64,000 nucleotides of DNA from assembly GCA_037783415.1 (NCBI GenBank), contig JAZGTN010000026.1, positions 2,005,001-2,069,000 of the forward strand. The letters run 5' to 3'. The translations under genes were made by a program, and so were the position numbers. Positions 1-11,641 of the stretch are shown piece after piece. The stretch comes from Leptasterias polaris. Its lineage: Eukaryota; Echinodermata; Asteroidea; Forcipulatida; Asteriidae. Under the pieces are notes generated by a model. That model was given only the letters and a program-made list of their open reading frames with translations. It was not told where the DNA came from and made no database searches. The first letter of the stretch is position 1. Each line of letters begins with the position of its first letter.

Positions 1-1320
1 GGCTAGTACAAAAAACAGCGTCGCCAATCAAGACTACATGCATGGTTGTGTAAACAGTTTTTTTTTTACTTGAAATTTTGTTTATGAAACTGCTGTTACA
101 TGGGTAACCAACTGTTTCAGAAACGGTTACACGTTTACAAAAAAATGTGAATGCGCAGGCTTATGCGTAAGCCTGTGACGGTTACACGGTTAAGTGAAAG
201 ATCGTACGATTAAACGTTCACATTTGTTGGGATAAACGTTGAAAAATTCACTTGAAAAGTGCTGCGAAATGCTGACCATATTGTTCCAATTTACAGGCTT
301 TGTTATTTCATTACTTTGCGTGCGGCATTAGTTGCAAGAAACATTGAACGCTAGAGGGTATTCCACAACAAATTGATCGCACGGTTACCCGGTTAATATT
401 GTTAAACGTTTAACGTTTAATGTTTACGGTTTGGATCAGCGTAAACACATTCACTTGAAAAGGACTGCGAAATGGTGACCATAATAACTGCGATCACGAT
501 TTGCACAGCAAACAATCCCATGCCACACGCACCCATATCATTTCCAATTTACAGGCTTAAGTCTTTGTTAATTCTTACTTTGCGTGCGGCATTAGTTGCA
601 AGAAACACTGAACACTAGAGGGTGTTCCACAACAAATCGATTGCACGATTACCCGGTTAACCAAACGATAATCTTGTTAAACGTTTAATGTTTACGGTTG
701 GGATCAGCGTAAAAAAATTCACTTGAAAAGTACTGAGAAATGGTGACCATAATAATTGCGGTTAAACATCTACATTATTACGGTTCGAATAAATGTTTAA
801 CAATCAACGTCAAAAAGTGTCGCGAAATGTTGACCATAATAAATGCGAACGGTTACACGTAACTGACGGTTTCAGAAATATTTACGGGTTTACTTAAAAA
901 TAACAAAAAATGCGTGTCAAGCTAAATGCTAGTGTTGTATTAAAATCGTAATGTTTGTTTTTGTTAATATGACATGCGTGTATAAACCAACCATTTTAGA
1001 AACGGTAACACAATTACAAAATCAACTGTAAATGCTCAGGCTTTGTAAGCCTACCTATGACGATAACACGGTTAACCACGGCTAATTAACATCTACATTA
1101 TAATTATTAGGGTTCGGATAAATGTTTAAAAATCAACCTAAAAAAGTGTTGCGGAATTTTAACCATAAATAAATGCGAACGGTTACCCATGTCTGACGGT
1201 TTCAGAAACGGTTATGGGTTTACTAAAAAATAACCAAAAATGCATGTCACGTTAAATGCTGTTGTATTAAAATCATAATTGTAACAATTTTCTACCCTGA
1301 AATGCCAATCGAGTGTAACC
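1..1320. repeat. Interspersed repeat module X, diverged sub-copies
   Basis: AT-rich DNA made of several diverged copies of one module, marked by CGGTTACACGGTTAA, GGCTTATGCGTAAGCCTGTG, and ATGCTGACCATAATAA followed by CACTTGAAAAGTG. The GGCTTA...TAAGCC part is a small inverted repeat. The same module recurs near 4960-5590, 6000-6200 and 27575-28620. No open reading frame of note lies in it. It behaves as an interspersed element of unknown class, often followed by module Y. Confidence 0.6.
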
Positions 1321-2382
1321 GGGCAAATTATACCCGATTAATTCTTTGCCATATTTGTGTTGTATACAGTTATTAACTTTCATAATTACTAAAAAAAAAA
1401 AAATTTTTTTTTACTCTTATTCTGAATTTTGCCTATATGTACTCTTATTCTAAATTTAGCCATGTAACCCCAAATCCAAGCATTCATCACAAAAAAATAA
1501 AAAATATTTTTTTTAAAATTCTCTCGAGGTCCAGCTGACTGGACGATTTATGTCCTTGCAACTAGTTTAGCATCGCCATCCAGGGTGGGGGTAATGTGGG
1601 TCATTGGGCGCATGTGTGCAAGCGGGCATTGCGAGGGGTGCAGCACTTTACATTTCACCAGCGGTAACAGCAGGCAAGGCTATCTAAAACTTGCTCGCTC
1701 TCCTGCAACACTCGGTTGATGTTTCATCCTTGAGCTTCTTTGTTTCTTCAAATAAGGTAATTTCACTTTGATTTGTTTGCTTGTGTTATGACAATATTGA
1801 TATGGTGGTATTTGTACATTTAGTTAAATTGGTAAGGAGTTTGGGTTGAAGGATAGTGGGGCAATGGACTGTACTCATCGGACAGAAACCGAAGTAAATT
1901 CGTCTTCCGATTTTAGAGTTTTAAGGATAGTTGTTCCCCCGGAAATTAGCTAGTCCAAACCATTTAATTAAGTACTTACTCCAGGCAGAAGCATTATGCT
2001 AGCCTGTTTTTATCATTGTCATTTCCAGTGCCAAGTCTCATTATAAACTTCATTCTCGTTATTCTCTGATGGGTTACAGTATAGATTTTACTTTTATCTT
2101 GTTCTTTGTATCGTTCATTTTGTATTTATCTAAACTTTTATGTTAGTCAAATTGGTTGTTGATTTTAGCACATGCCACGGTACCCGTCCTGTATTTTAAA
2201 ATGTTTTCGAATAAGAACGGACGATAGTTTATTCTGGTGCGGCCTGGGAGATTTAACGTTAAGTTAACCCAGAGGTTGCAGAAGTGAGTTATTGAAAGTG
2301 GTCCATGCGAGACGATAATGTTCCATCGGAATTTTACGGTGGCTCATACTCGCCAATTCCTAGAGAACCCCCATGTTTTTTT
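1321..2382. other. Stretch with no recognised gene
   Basis: No coding region is recognised. It holds an A/T run at 1390-1410. A GC-richer patch at about 1530-1760 ends in CAAATAAG followed by GTAATT, which could be a noncoding first exon with a donor site on the plus strand, but nothing downstream supports it. Confidence 0.3.
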
Positions 2383-2716
2383 ACGGCGTTATATCGCCGT
2401 ACTATTGCGTTATAACGCCGTACTATTGCGTTATAACGCCGTACTATTGCGTTATAACGCCGTACTATTGCGTTATATCGCCGTACTATTGCGTTATATC
2501 GCCGTACTTTATTGCGTTATATCGCCGTACTTTATTGCGTTATATCGCCGTACTATTGCGTTATATCGCCGTACTTTATTGCGTTATATCGCCGTACTTT
2601 ATTGCGTTATATCGCCGTACTTTATTGCGTTATATCGCCGTACTTTATTGCGTTATATCGCCGTACTTTATTGCGTTATATCGCCGTACTTATTGCGTTA
2701 TATCGCCGTACTTTAT
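2383..2716. repeat. 21-23 bp minisatellite with palindromic core
   Basis: About 15 tandem units of the form TACTNTTGCGTTATANCGCCG. The first units are 21 bp and carry GCGTTATAACGC, a perfect palindrome; later units are 22-23 bp and carry GCGTTATATCGCC with an extra TT. All three forward frames stay open across the array because the unit has no stop codon, so the 130-140 residue reading frames here are an artefact of the repeat. Confidence 0.9.
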
Positions 2717-2724
2717 TTACTTCC

Positions 2725-3770
2725 AAACTAATTTCTCTTTACCACACCTTTCCTCAATCAGCTCTTTTTATTGCTAAAACATATCGTTTCCGGCGAACGG
2801 GACCCAAGAGCAGACAAGTCTACAACTCCTGTATCACTGAATGCCCAGTGGACATACGTGCGGTGATATCGCATAAAACACGGCAAACATGTTTTCTTGG
2901 ACTCAGGGCATCAACAAATTATTCTCTCGATTTTTGTGAATGAACGTAGACTTGTGTCAGTCGGCGACAGTGATGGTGTGTCTATGTATTATTCTACAAA
3001 AACGGCAACAACAAGGGTCATAAATGGGTTGAGGATTTGGTCGTGTTTAAAAAAATCAAGAAATCGCACCGTTAAACTCGTATAGCGCCCTCAATCTTTT
3101 CAAAAGTTAAACATTTGACTGCTTTTCGTATATAAACACATAAAATTTTAGGCAGAGTACCCATGGCGTTCAATTTGCCTGAAAATGTTGGGTTTTTTTT
3201 CTACTGACAATGTTTTAATAAGTTTTGATGCTTTTAAACTGATTGTCATTAAAATCTTTCTTGCTTTAAGAAAATTTGTGTGATCTAGGACGTAAAATTT
3301 GAGCTTAATTGAAAAACTATGTTTCTAGAAGTCGGATTTGTTTTCACTATCTCCATTTGTTTTGTACATGGGCGAAAACGCGCAATAAATGACGTCATTG
3401 TGACGTCGTCCGTAATTTTAGGCCGAAAGGCACATCTACAGTATCACATAATCCTAAAACCGAAAAAAGTTTGACGATCGGGAGTACACTTTTTGAGATA
3501 TGGTGCTAACAAGGTTGGCTAATTAAATATTCACCTCGCTGTTAAGTGGCTAATTAATTAAGAATGTTAACATTTATTACATTTAGAGTTAAGTTCATGT
3601 ACTAAGCTTCAATTTGATATAAAAATCTCACTCTTTCGTATTACGCTTTAGGATATTAGGTTTAAAGAAAAAACGTGTGCAAATGCTATGGGATTTAGGT
3701 GGAAACAAGTATAAGAAAAACTAGACATTAGGTGTTTGTGAACAAACACAAAGCTGTTCCGTGTATTATT
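2725..3770 (-). repeat. Interspersed repeat module Y, copy 1
   Basis: Matches 6230-7360 and 28640-29745 over most of its length. Shared landmarks are the run from ACTAATTTCTCTTTACCACA, the GAAGTCGGATTTGTTTTCAC block, AATGACGTCA, and ACTAAGCTTCAATTTGATAT. It ends at 3735-3765 with a hairpin (GTGTTTGT-GA-ACAAACAC) next to AAAGCTGTTCCG and CTAG. Read on the minus strand it has the same order of landmarks as the heads at 18.6, 22.4 and 24.1 kb, so these are related. Confidence 0.6.
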
Positions 3771-4353
3771 GTTTTGATTAAGCACTCCAGACCTTTAAAG
3801 TTGGTATGACTTTCAGATAGAAGACCCTAATTAATTCACCTTTGACTTATTTTGACTTTAAGTGTGCCTATTGTAAGAATTGAAATGTTGGTGACAAGAT
3901 ATGATGTGCACTCATGAATGGCTACTTTATTCGACGACTCAGCACATGTGACATTGATCAAGTCTTAACACAAGGTGGCGCTATAACATTTACATGAAGC
4001 ATTATCATAGACTATTAGTATTACACCTATCACAATTGTTAATTTTGGTTTTTCAGCATGATCATAGGATATTACACCTATCACAATATTGTTAATTTTG
4101 GGTTTTCACCCCCAAATCCAACACTAATCGTATAGCCATGAAAAAAATCTCTTTTCTACATCTTTCTCCAAGTTTTTTGTTTTCTACACGGTAATTTCCT
4201 GAAGTATTAATGCGTACGCATAGAACCCTAAATCATGTGGTTTTCAGGAAAATTGGTCCCCAGCGCAAACGCGTCTGCCACACCCGCGCAACATCGTCTC
4301 ACGTTTACGGTGAAACCTGATTAAGAATAAAGATACTGAGCGCTGATACACTT

Positions 4354-4525
4354 AGTCTTGGCACATTACGTCAGGGATCGATTGTGGATATAGTGTACTG
4401 CGCTCAGTTACAACTCGTTGTGTATTATTTGGATATTTCAAGCTACAAGAGGGCGCGCTATAACGAGTCGTAACCGAGCGCAGCACACTACCCACTATCC
4501 ATCACGGACGTCTTGGGCCAAGACT
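4354..4525. mobile_element. Fold-back (MITE-like) element
   Basis: Two arms of about 65 bp (4354-4419 and 4462-4525) are imperfect reverse complements. The left begins AGTCTTGGCACATTACGTC and the right ends GACGTCTTGGGCCAAGACT. Internal matches include TGCGCTC with GAGCGCA, and ACTCGTT with AACGAGT. The 42-bp centre contains an AAGAGGGCGCGC patch. There is no coding potential. Confidence 0.6.
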
Positions 4526-4959
4526 ATGATACACACGACGTTCGATTATTGTGAGTAAATTTAGACTTGTGTAAGTCGACGACAGGAATGAATCTATGTA
4601 TTCTACAAAAAACGACATAACACTTGTCATGTGGGTCCAGGACTTGTTTGAGTTCAAAATTTTTCAATTACGAAAATACAACTCACATTTTATGCCGGGT
4701 ACCAAATCCGTGAAATTTGCAGAGAATACAGGTTATTTTTCCTACTGAAAAATATATGTTTTGATATTTTTCAATTGACAGGCAAAGTATTTTTGTTGAA
4801 CATATATTTTCATAGATTTACTTTAAAAAGAAAGAGATGATTTTAGAAAAATATTTTCTTCGTCTGACATGGAGGGGACAAGTTTTCTTGTTGCGATACA
4901 CACGAGACTTGCCCGGTCTATAGAGATCTTTATCGCGGGCAGATAACTACCTCAATCGG

Positions 4960-5590
4960 GAGCGATGACGCACAGGCTTACGTAAGCCTGAGACGGTTAC
5001 ACGGTTAATTAACAGATCATCCGGTTAAACTTTTACATTTTTAAGGTTCGATTAAACGTTGAACAAAAATTTACTCAAAAAGTGCCGCGTAATGCTGACA
5101 ATAATAACTGTGATCACGATTTTCATAGCACAATAATCCATAAAACACACACACTTACATTCCCAATTTACAGGCTAGCTTGAAGTCTTTGTTATTTCAA
5201 TTCAACTGTGCTCGCAGCAATATTGTAAGAAACATTGAACGCTATAGCTACGGGCGTTCCACATCAATTTGATTGCGCATGCGATGTTTATTTTGCAGGA
5301 AGATTACGCAAAGTCAAATTGCTGCAATAAAGAATGAAGACACAATATTTTTTGATAACGTGCCCAGTTGTGTCAACAGGTTTTTTATTTGAAATTTTGT
5401 TCAGTGAAACTGCTGTTACACGGGTCACCAACTGTTTCAGAAATGGTTACACGTTTACAAAAAAACACTGTGAGTGTGCGGGCTTGTACGTAAGCCTGTG
5501 ACGGTTACACGGTTAAGTGACAGATCATCCGGTTAATCGTTTACATTAAATTGTACGGTTCGGATAAATGTTGAAAAGTGTTTTGTTAGC
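4960..5590. repeat. Interspersed repeat module X, copy 2
   Basis: Carries the same landmarks as 1-1320: GGCTTACGTAAGCC, CGGTTACACGGTTAA, and the GATCACGATTTTCATAGCAC block. It is joined at 5650-5680 to a piece of another repeat, GGGCCCAATTTCATGGCTCTG, which resembles the end of the MITE at 60357-60548. Confidence 0.55.
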
Positions 5591-5999
5591 ATATTATAGT
5601 CCATAGGAAAAAGCCCCGCTTTGGATAGTAACAATTCTATGGCACATAATTTAAGGGCCCAATTTCATGGCTCTGCTTAATGCTGAATTCTGCACTTGGG
5701 GTCACCATTCTCCGCTTACCGAGCAAGCGAAGAATTTCTGCGCTAGCTGTGTAAACGTAGAATACCTAGTAACATGGACTCTGCAAGCACACAAAATTCC
5801 ATGCTAACCCACATAATACGCTTGACATAAGCGTAGAATTACCTGCTTCCGTAAGCGCCGATCCTTGATATAGGCCTAAATAAAATTGAAATGTAAACAT
5901 TGGTTGTTTCAGAAAGTGTTTACCTTGTATGCAGTTTTCTATATAAAATATCTTAAACCTTATTTTTTTACAGTTTTTTTTACTTAAAATTTTGTTCAT

Positions 6000-6200
6000 G
6001 GAACAGATGGTTACTCGTGTAACGGAACGTTTCAGAAACAGTCACACGCTTACAAAAAATAACCGTAAATGCGCAGGCTTGTACGTAAGCACAGGCTTAA
6101 TAGCTTGGTCAATATGCTGTTGTATTAAAATCGTAATTGTCACAAATTGTCACAAATTGTGTGCCCGTTAATACCCATCGAGTATGGTATTCTTGTTAGG
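6000..6200. repeat. Interspersed repeat module X, partial copy
   Basis: A shortened copy with GCGCAGGCTTGTACGTAAGC and CTGTTGTATTAAAATCGTAA, directly followed by module Y. The X-Y order is the same as at 27.6-29.7 kb, so X and Y may be parts of one element. Confidence 0.5.
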
Positions 6201-6229
6201 CTAAAAACGTAAATTTATATGGGATATGA

Positions 6230-7360
6230 GTTGATTGTTATTTTTGGCTCTTCACCCCAAATCCCACACTGACCATTAAGCCCATGGAAAAGAGTAATTT
6301 CTCTTCACCTTTCCCCAAGCAGCTCTTTTTATTGCGGCCGTATTGCCATAAATTTTGGTTTGCGCCACATTGTGATTTACCGAAGTAATGCGTTTGCCTA
6401 AGGAACCTTAAAAATGTGGTTTTCCGGGGAACGGGTTTCCCAGAGCAAAGAGATCGCACCCGCTGATCGTTCAAAAACCCAGGCGGTTGTTGTCTATATG
6501 TGCACGCTGAATCTGAATAACAACCTGAGCGGGTTGCCTCTCGACGCGCTGAAAATATTCTTCTCGATTCTTGTGAATGCGTAGACTTGTGTCAGTCGAC
6601 GACAGTAATGAATCTCTATGTAGGTCTATAAAAATCTACAAAAAACGCAACAACATGGGTCATAAATGGGTCGCAGACTTGAACGAGTTTAGAATTTGAC
6701 TCTGTTCCGGAAAATATAAACACATATAAAATTCTAGGCAGAGTACCCAAGGCGTTAAATTTGCCTGAGAATTTTGGGTTTTTTCTACTGACAATGTTTT
6801 AATAAGTTTGATGCTTTTAAACTGCCGTCAATAAAATGTTTCATGTTTTAAGAAACATTTGTGTAATCTAGGAAGTTAAATTTGAGCTTAATTGAAAATT
6901 GAAAAACTGTTTCTAGAAGTCGGATTTGTTTTCACTATCTCCATGTGTTTTATACACGGGCGAAACCGCGCAATAAATGACGTCGTTACACATTTCAGGC
7001 CGGAAAGCACATCTACAATACCGCAGAAGTCTAAAACTGAAAAAAGTTTGACGATCGGTCGTATACTTTTTGATGTATAGTGGTCTAAAGATTGGCTAAA
7101 TAAATATTCACCTCGCATTAAAGTGGCTAATTAATTAAGAATTTTAACAATTGTTACATTTAGAGTTAAGTTTATGTTCTAAGCTTCAATTTGATATATG
7201 ATTTAACTCTTTTGTATTTATACGGTCTAGGATATTAGACTTAAAGAAAAAAACGTGTGCAGTTGCTATGGGATTTAGGCGGAAACAAAGAATAAGAAAA
7301 AAAGAAGAAACAAAATCTCGACGAAAACAATAGCTGTTCCGCCAGTAGGTCGGAACAGCT
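6230..7360 (-). repeat. Interspersed repeat module Y, copy 2, with hairpin end
   Basis: Diverged copy of 2725-3770 and 28640-29745. It ends at 7331-7358 with a hairpin, AGCTGTTCCG-N-CGGAACAGCT, preceded by ATCTCGACGAAAACAAT. On the minus strand this reads hairpin, ATTGTTTTCGTCGAGAT, T-rich tract, AT-rich head. That is the same order as the 57-bp hairpin array at 16554-17190. The reading frames at 6888-7118 and 6892-7080 lie on opposite strands of this repeat and are not genes. Confidence 0.6.
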
Positions 7361-7759
7361 AATTACACTGTTTGGAAAAATCCAGTCATCACAAGCGAAC
7401 CACACATTACTTACATTACTAGCATGTTGGCTTACTTTTCTTCATATCTTGTTTTGTGGCAAGATGTTACCATAAGGAGCTAAAAAAACAGACAAGAAAT
7501 TGACCTCCCAAGTGAATGTTTATATACAAGGCCTTATTAAGGGCAGTATATCGACAGTCATTAACACGTAATTTGCCTCAGACCGAGTGCCAAAGTTTGC
7601 CCAAATTAGTGGTCAATCGAGAAAAATAAGGACAGTACTTCATTCCGATTTCATAATTCTTTTTAAAGTGGTATTCTACCTTTACGATAACTATTCTAGA
7701 CTTTTGTGGACTTCAACAGACAGATACTTGTCGAGCTTTGGTCATTGTTTAAGAGTTAC

Positions 7760-8002
7760 CTTCTACGGATATTTGGTATTGGCACTCAGCATAGTTTCCT
7801 GCTGCGTCATACGCTATGCAGGTAATTACGTTGGACCCAATCTCCAATGAGTTGTTTTCGTCTGAACATGTAACTGTGGGTGCGTTGCCGTCATTATCTG
7901 TTGCTGTTGCTGCCGGAATTTCTGCAGAATAAGTAGGAAATCCTTTGCACCCTGCTTTTACGGTTATATCTACTGGACACGTCAATTCCGGTTCTTCTTT
8001 AT
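7760..8002 (-). CDS. HYR domain exon 7 (most 3' in window), 81 aa
   Basis: Single-exon HYR (hyalin repeat) domain, an immunoglobulin-like extracellular module common in echinoderm hyalins and other adhesion or matrix proteins. The minus-strand exon is preceded by a TCTACAG acceptor and followed by a GTAACT donor; both splice sites are phase 1. Family features seen: CPVDITV at the start, a central TATDNDGN and VTCSDENN, then GSNVITCIAYDAAGN and a CQYQISVEG end. The two conserved Cys (in VTCS and ITCI) are present, plus the N-terminal CPVD Cys. It is 3 bp longer than the others and has AGCKG where they have QTDIG or QTDKG. It is also the most diverged copy. The gene's other exons are not in view. 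Confidence 0.8.
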
Positions 8003-8808
8003 CTGTAGAAAAAGGAAGAAGTTGTACAATGAAGGAGTTGATCGAGGACCAAAGGTGCCTTTTGTGTTGTCCCTTGTTCAACAACGAAAGGTCTGTTTGC
8101 TCGCCGCTAGAAATAAACATGTGCTGATAAAACTTTTGTTGATATAAAGTTAATGGGTTACTTTCTTTGAGTGATCTTTAAGGCTGAAGAAAACGTGCAG
8201 ACGGGGCTGAAATTAGAATTTAGAGAAAGTTTGTAATTTATGTCACAAACCTTAAAAAGAACTAAAAAATATCAGCATCCCCTCTTACTAAAAAAAAAAT
8301 CCACAAAACACCCACAAAGTTGCCAAACAGTGTGGTTTGTTTTCTCAAGAGGAAAATGTGTAGTAGATGATAAAACTCGAGTGTTACTTTCATTGGCAAA
8401 AATTGAGTAAATTACACGGTTTGGAAAAATCCAGTCATCACAAGCGAACCACACATTACTTACATTACTAGCATGTGGGCATACTTTTCTTCATATCTTG
8501 TTTTGTGGCAAGATGTTACCATAAGGAGCTAAAAAAACAGGCAAGAATTTGACCTCCCAAGTGAATGTTTATATACAAGGCCTTATTAAGGGCAGTATAT
8601 CGACAGTCATTAACAAGTAATTTACCTCAGACCGAGTGCCAAAGTTTGCCCAAATTAGTGGTCGATCGATAAAAATAAGGACAGTACTTCATTCCGATTT
8701 CATAATTCTTTTTAAACTGGTATTCTACCTTTACGATAACTATTCTAGACTTTTGTGGACTTCAACAGACAGATACTTGTCGAGCTTCGGTCATTGTTTA
8801 TGAGTTAC

Positions 8809-9048
8809 CTTCTACGGTTATTTGGTATTGGCAATCAGCGGAGTTTTCTGCTGCGTCAGACGCTATGCAGGTAATTACGTTGGACCCAATCTCCAATGAG
8901 TTGTTTTCGTCTGAACATGTAACTGTGGGTGCGTTGCCGTCATTATCTGTTGCTGTTGCTGCCGGAATTTCTGCAGAAGAAGTAGGCACTCCTTTGTCTG
9001 TTTGTACGGTCATATCTACTGGACACACCAATTCCGGTTCTTCTTTAT
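8809..9048 (-). CDS. HYR domain exon 6, 80 aa
   Basis: 240-bp phase 1-1 exon on the minus strand with the same TCTACAG acceptor and GTAACT donor as its neighbours. It keeps CPVDMTV, TATDNDGN, VTCSDENN and ITCIASDA. It has AAENSADCQYQ where most copies read AAGNSAECQYQ, and LVCPVD for LTCPVD, so the Gly of the DAAGN turn is lost. The frame is intact. A 240-bp symmetric exon can be added or removed without shifting the reading frame, which fits the repeated structure. Confidence 0.8.
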
Positions 9049-9859
9049 CTGTAGAAAAAAGAAGAAGTTGTACAATGAAGGAGTTGAGACCAAAGTTACC
9101 TTTTGTGTTGTCCCTTGTTCAACAAAGAAAGGTCTGTTTGCTCGCCGCTAGAATAAACATGTGCTGATAAAACTTTTGTTGATATAAAGTTAATGGGTTA
9201 CTGTCTTTGAGTGGTCTTTAAGGCTGAAGAAAACGTGCAGACGGTGCTGAAATTAGAAATTAGAGAAAGTTTGTAATTTGTGTCTCAACCCTTAAAAAAG
9301 AACTAAAAATGATCAGCATCCCCCTTACAAAAAAAATTTATATAAAAATCCAAAAACACCAACAAAGTTGTCAAACAGTGTGGTTTGTTTTCTCAAGAGG
9401 AAAATGTGTAGTAGATGATAAAACTCGGGTGTTACTTTCGGTGGTAACAATTGAGTAAATTACACGGTTTGGAAAAATCCAGTCATCACAAGCGAACCAC
9501 ACATTACTTATATTACTAGCATGTGGGCATACTTTTCTTCATATCTTGTTTTGTGGCAAGATGTTACCATAGGGAGCTAAAAAACAGACAAGAATTAATT
9601 TGACCTCCCAAGTGAATGTTTATATACAAGGCCTTATTAAGGGCAGTATATCGACAGTCATTAACAAGTAATTTGCCTCAGACCGAGTGCCAAAGTTTGC
9701 CCAAATTAGTGGTCAATCGAGAAAAATAAGGACAGTACTTCATTCCGAATTCATAATTCTTTTTAAAGTGGTATTTTACCTTTACGATAACTATTCTAGA
9801 CTTTTGTGGACTTCAACAGACAGATACTTGTCGAGCTTTGGTCATTGTTTAAGAGTTAC

Positions 9860-10099
9860 CTTCTACGGTTATTTGGTATTGGCACTCAGCAGAGTTTCCT
9901 GCTGCGTCAGACGCTATGCAGGTAATTACGTTGGACCCAATCTCCAATGAGTTGTTTTCGTCTGAACATGTAACTGTGGGTGCGTTGCCGTCATTAGCTG
10001 TTGCTGTTGCTGCCGGAATTTCTGCAGAATAAGTAGGCACTCCTATGTCTGTTTGTACGGTCATATCTACTGGACACGTCAATTCCGGTTCTGCTTTAT
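9860..10099 (-). CDS. HYR domain exon 5, 80 aa
   Basis: 240-bp phase 1-1 HYR exon on the minus strand. It differs from the other copies by TATANDGN for TATDNDGN (loss of an Asp in the acidic turn), GVPTYSAE for GQPTSSAE, and AEPEL for EEPEL. It stands between the diverged 1.05-kb units and the identical 1503-bp units: its 3' intron keeps a 39-bp stretch that the later four copies lack. The reading frame is intact. Confidence 0.8.
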
Positions 10100-10744
10100 C
10101 TGTAGAAAAAAGAAGTTGTACAATGAAGGAGTTGAGACCAAAGGTACCTTTTGTGTTGTCCCTTGTTCAACAAAGAAATGTCTGTTTGCCCGCCGCTAGA
10201 AATAAACATGTGCTGATAAAACTTTTGTTGATTTTAAGTTAATGGGTTACTGTCTTTGAATGATCTTTAAGGCTGAAGAAAACGTGCAGACGGTGCTGAA
10301 ATTAGAAATTAGAGAAAGTTTGTAATTTATGTCTCAACCCTTAAAAGAGTACTAAAAATTATCAGCATCCCCCCTTACAAAAAAAAATTAATAAAAAAAA
10401 TCCACAAAACACCAACAAAGTTGTCAAACAGTGGTTTGTTTTCTCAAGAGGAAAATGTGTAGTAGATGATAAAACTCGGGTGTTACTTTCGGTGGTAACA
10501 ATTGAGTAAATTACACGGTTTGGAAAAATCCAGTCATCACAAGCGAACCACACATTACTTATATTACTAGCATGTGGGCTTACTTTTCTTCATATCTTGT
10601 TTTGTGGCAAGATGTTACCATAGGGAGCTAAAAATAGTCAAGAATTTATATACAAGGCCTTATTAAGGGCTGTATATCGACAGTCATTAACACGTAATTT
10701 GCCTCAGACCAAGTGCCAAAGTTTGCCCAATTAGTGGTCGATCG

Positions 10745-11119
10745 ACAAAAAAAGCTTCGTAAAAACTTCATGCCTCTGCATGAAAACGCATACATAATAC
10801 ACACGGAGTAACACGGCGTATTTTGTTTACTCTCGTTTGATCATGGGTAGTACGTCATCACTTTTCGCTGGTTTACACGTCCGCTGGTACTATATCGTGG
10901 ATTTCATTGTGATTTTCAATGGATTTTTGCCGGGAACCAGTACAGAGCGGGAAATTTCAAAATCGAAGATTCGAGGTCTAATTTTTTCGGTCAAATAGCA
11001 ACAAAATTATTTAGAGAAAAACATGACCACAACATAAGATTGTTACCTGAACACAACATAAACAAGATTTGATAGTAAATTTAATGAGTGAGATTTCGTT
11101 GTAGTCCATCTTTAATATA
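10745..11119. repeat. 375-bp spacer inserted in the HYR intron (also at +1503, +3006, +4509)
   Basis: The four 1503-bp units carry a segment absent from the older 1.05-kb units. It starts AAAAAAAGCTTCGTAAAAAC and ends near GTAGTCCATCTTTAATAT. It is bordered on both sides by a copy of the same ~125-bp intron stretch, from GGGAGCTAAAAA to GTCGATCGACA. So the intron piece was duplicated with new DNA between the two copies. No coding function is recognised. Confidence 0.6.
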
Positions 11120-11401
11120 GGGAGCTAAAAACAGACAAGAATTTGACCTTCCAAGTGAATGTTTATATACAAGGCCTTATTAAGGGCAGTATATCGACAG
11201 TCATTGACACGTAATTTGCCTCAGACCAAGTGCCAAAGTTTGCCCAATTAGTGGTCGATCGACAACAATAAGGACAGTACTTCATTCCGATTTAATATTA
11301 CTTTTTAAAGTGGTATTCTACCTTTACGATATCTATTCTAGACTTTTGTGGACTTCGACAGACAGATACTTGTCGAGCTTCGGTCATTGTTTATGAGTTA
11401 C

Positions 11402-11641
11402 CTTCTACGGTTATTTGGTATTGGCACTCAGCAGAGTTTCCTGCTGCGTCAGATGCTATACAGGTAATTACGTTGGACCCAATCTCCAATGAGTTGTTTT
11501 CGTCTGAACATGTAACTGTGGGTGCGTTGCCGTCATTATCTGTTGCCGTTGCTGCCGGAATTTCTGCAGAAGAAGTAGGCTGTCCTATGTCTGTTTGTAC
11601 GGTCATATCTACTGGACACGTCAATTCCGGTTCTTCTTTAT
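11402..11641 (-). CDS. HYR domain exon 4, 80 aa (1503-bp unit 1)
   Basis: 240-bp phase 1-1 exon on the minus strand with acceptor TCTACAG and donor GTAACT. It carries CPVDMTVQTDIGQPTSSAE, TATDNDGN, VTCSDENN, ITCIASDAAGNSAE and CQYQITVEG. Its protein sequence is identical to the next three copies. The antisense 121-residue frame across this exon is a shadow. Confidence 0.8.

Noticed and set aside
2318..2943. Three overlapping 130-143 codon frames rich in RYIAVL or CVISPY
   Set aside because: Products of a stop-free minisatellite read in all three frames.
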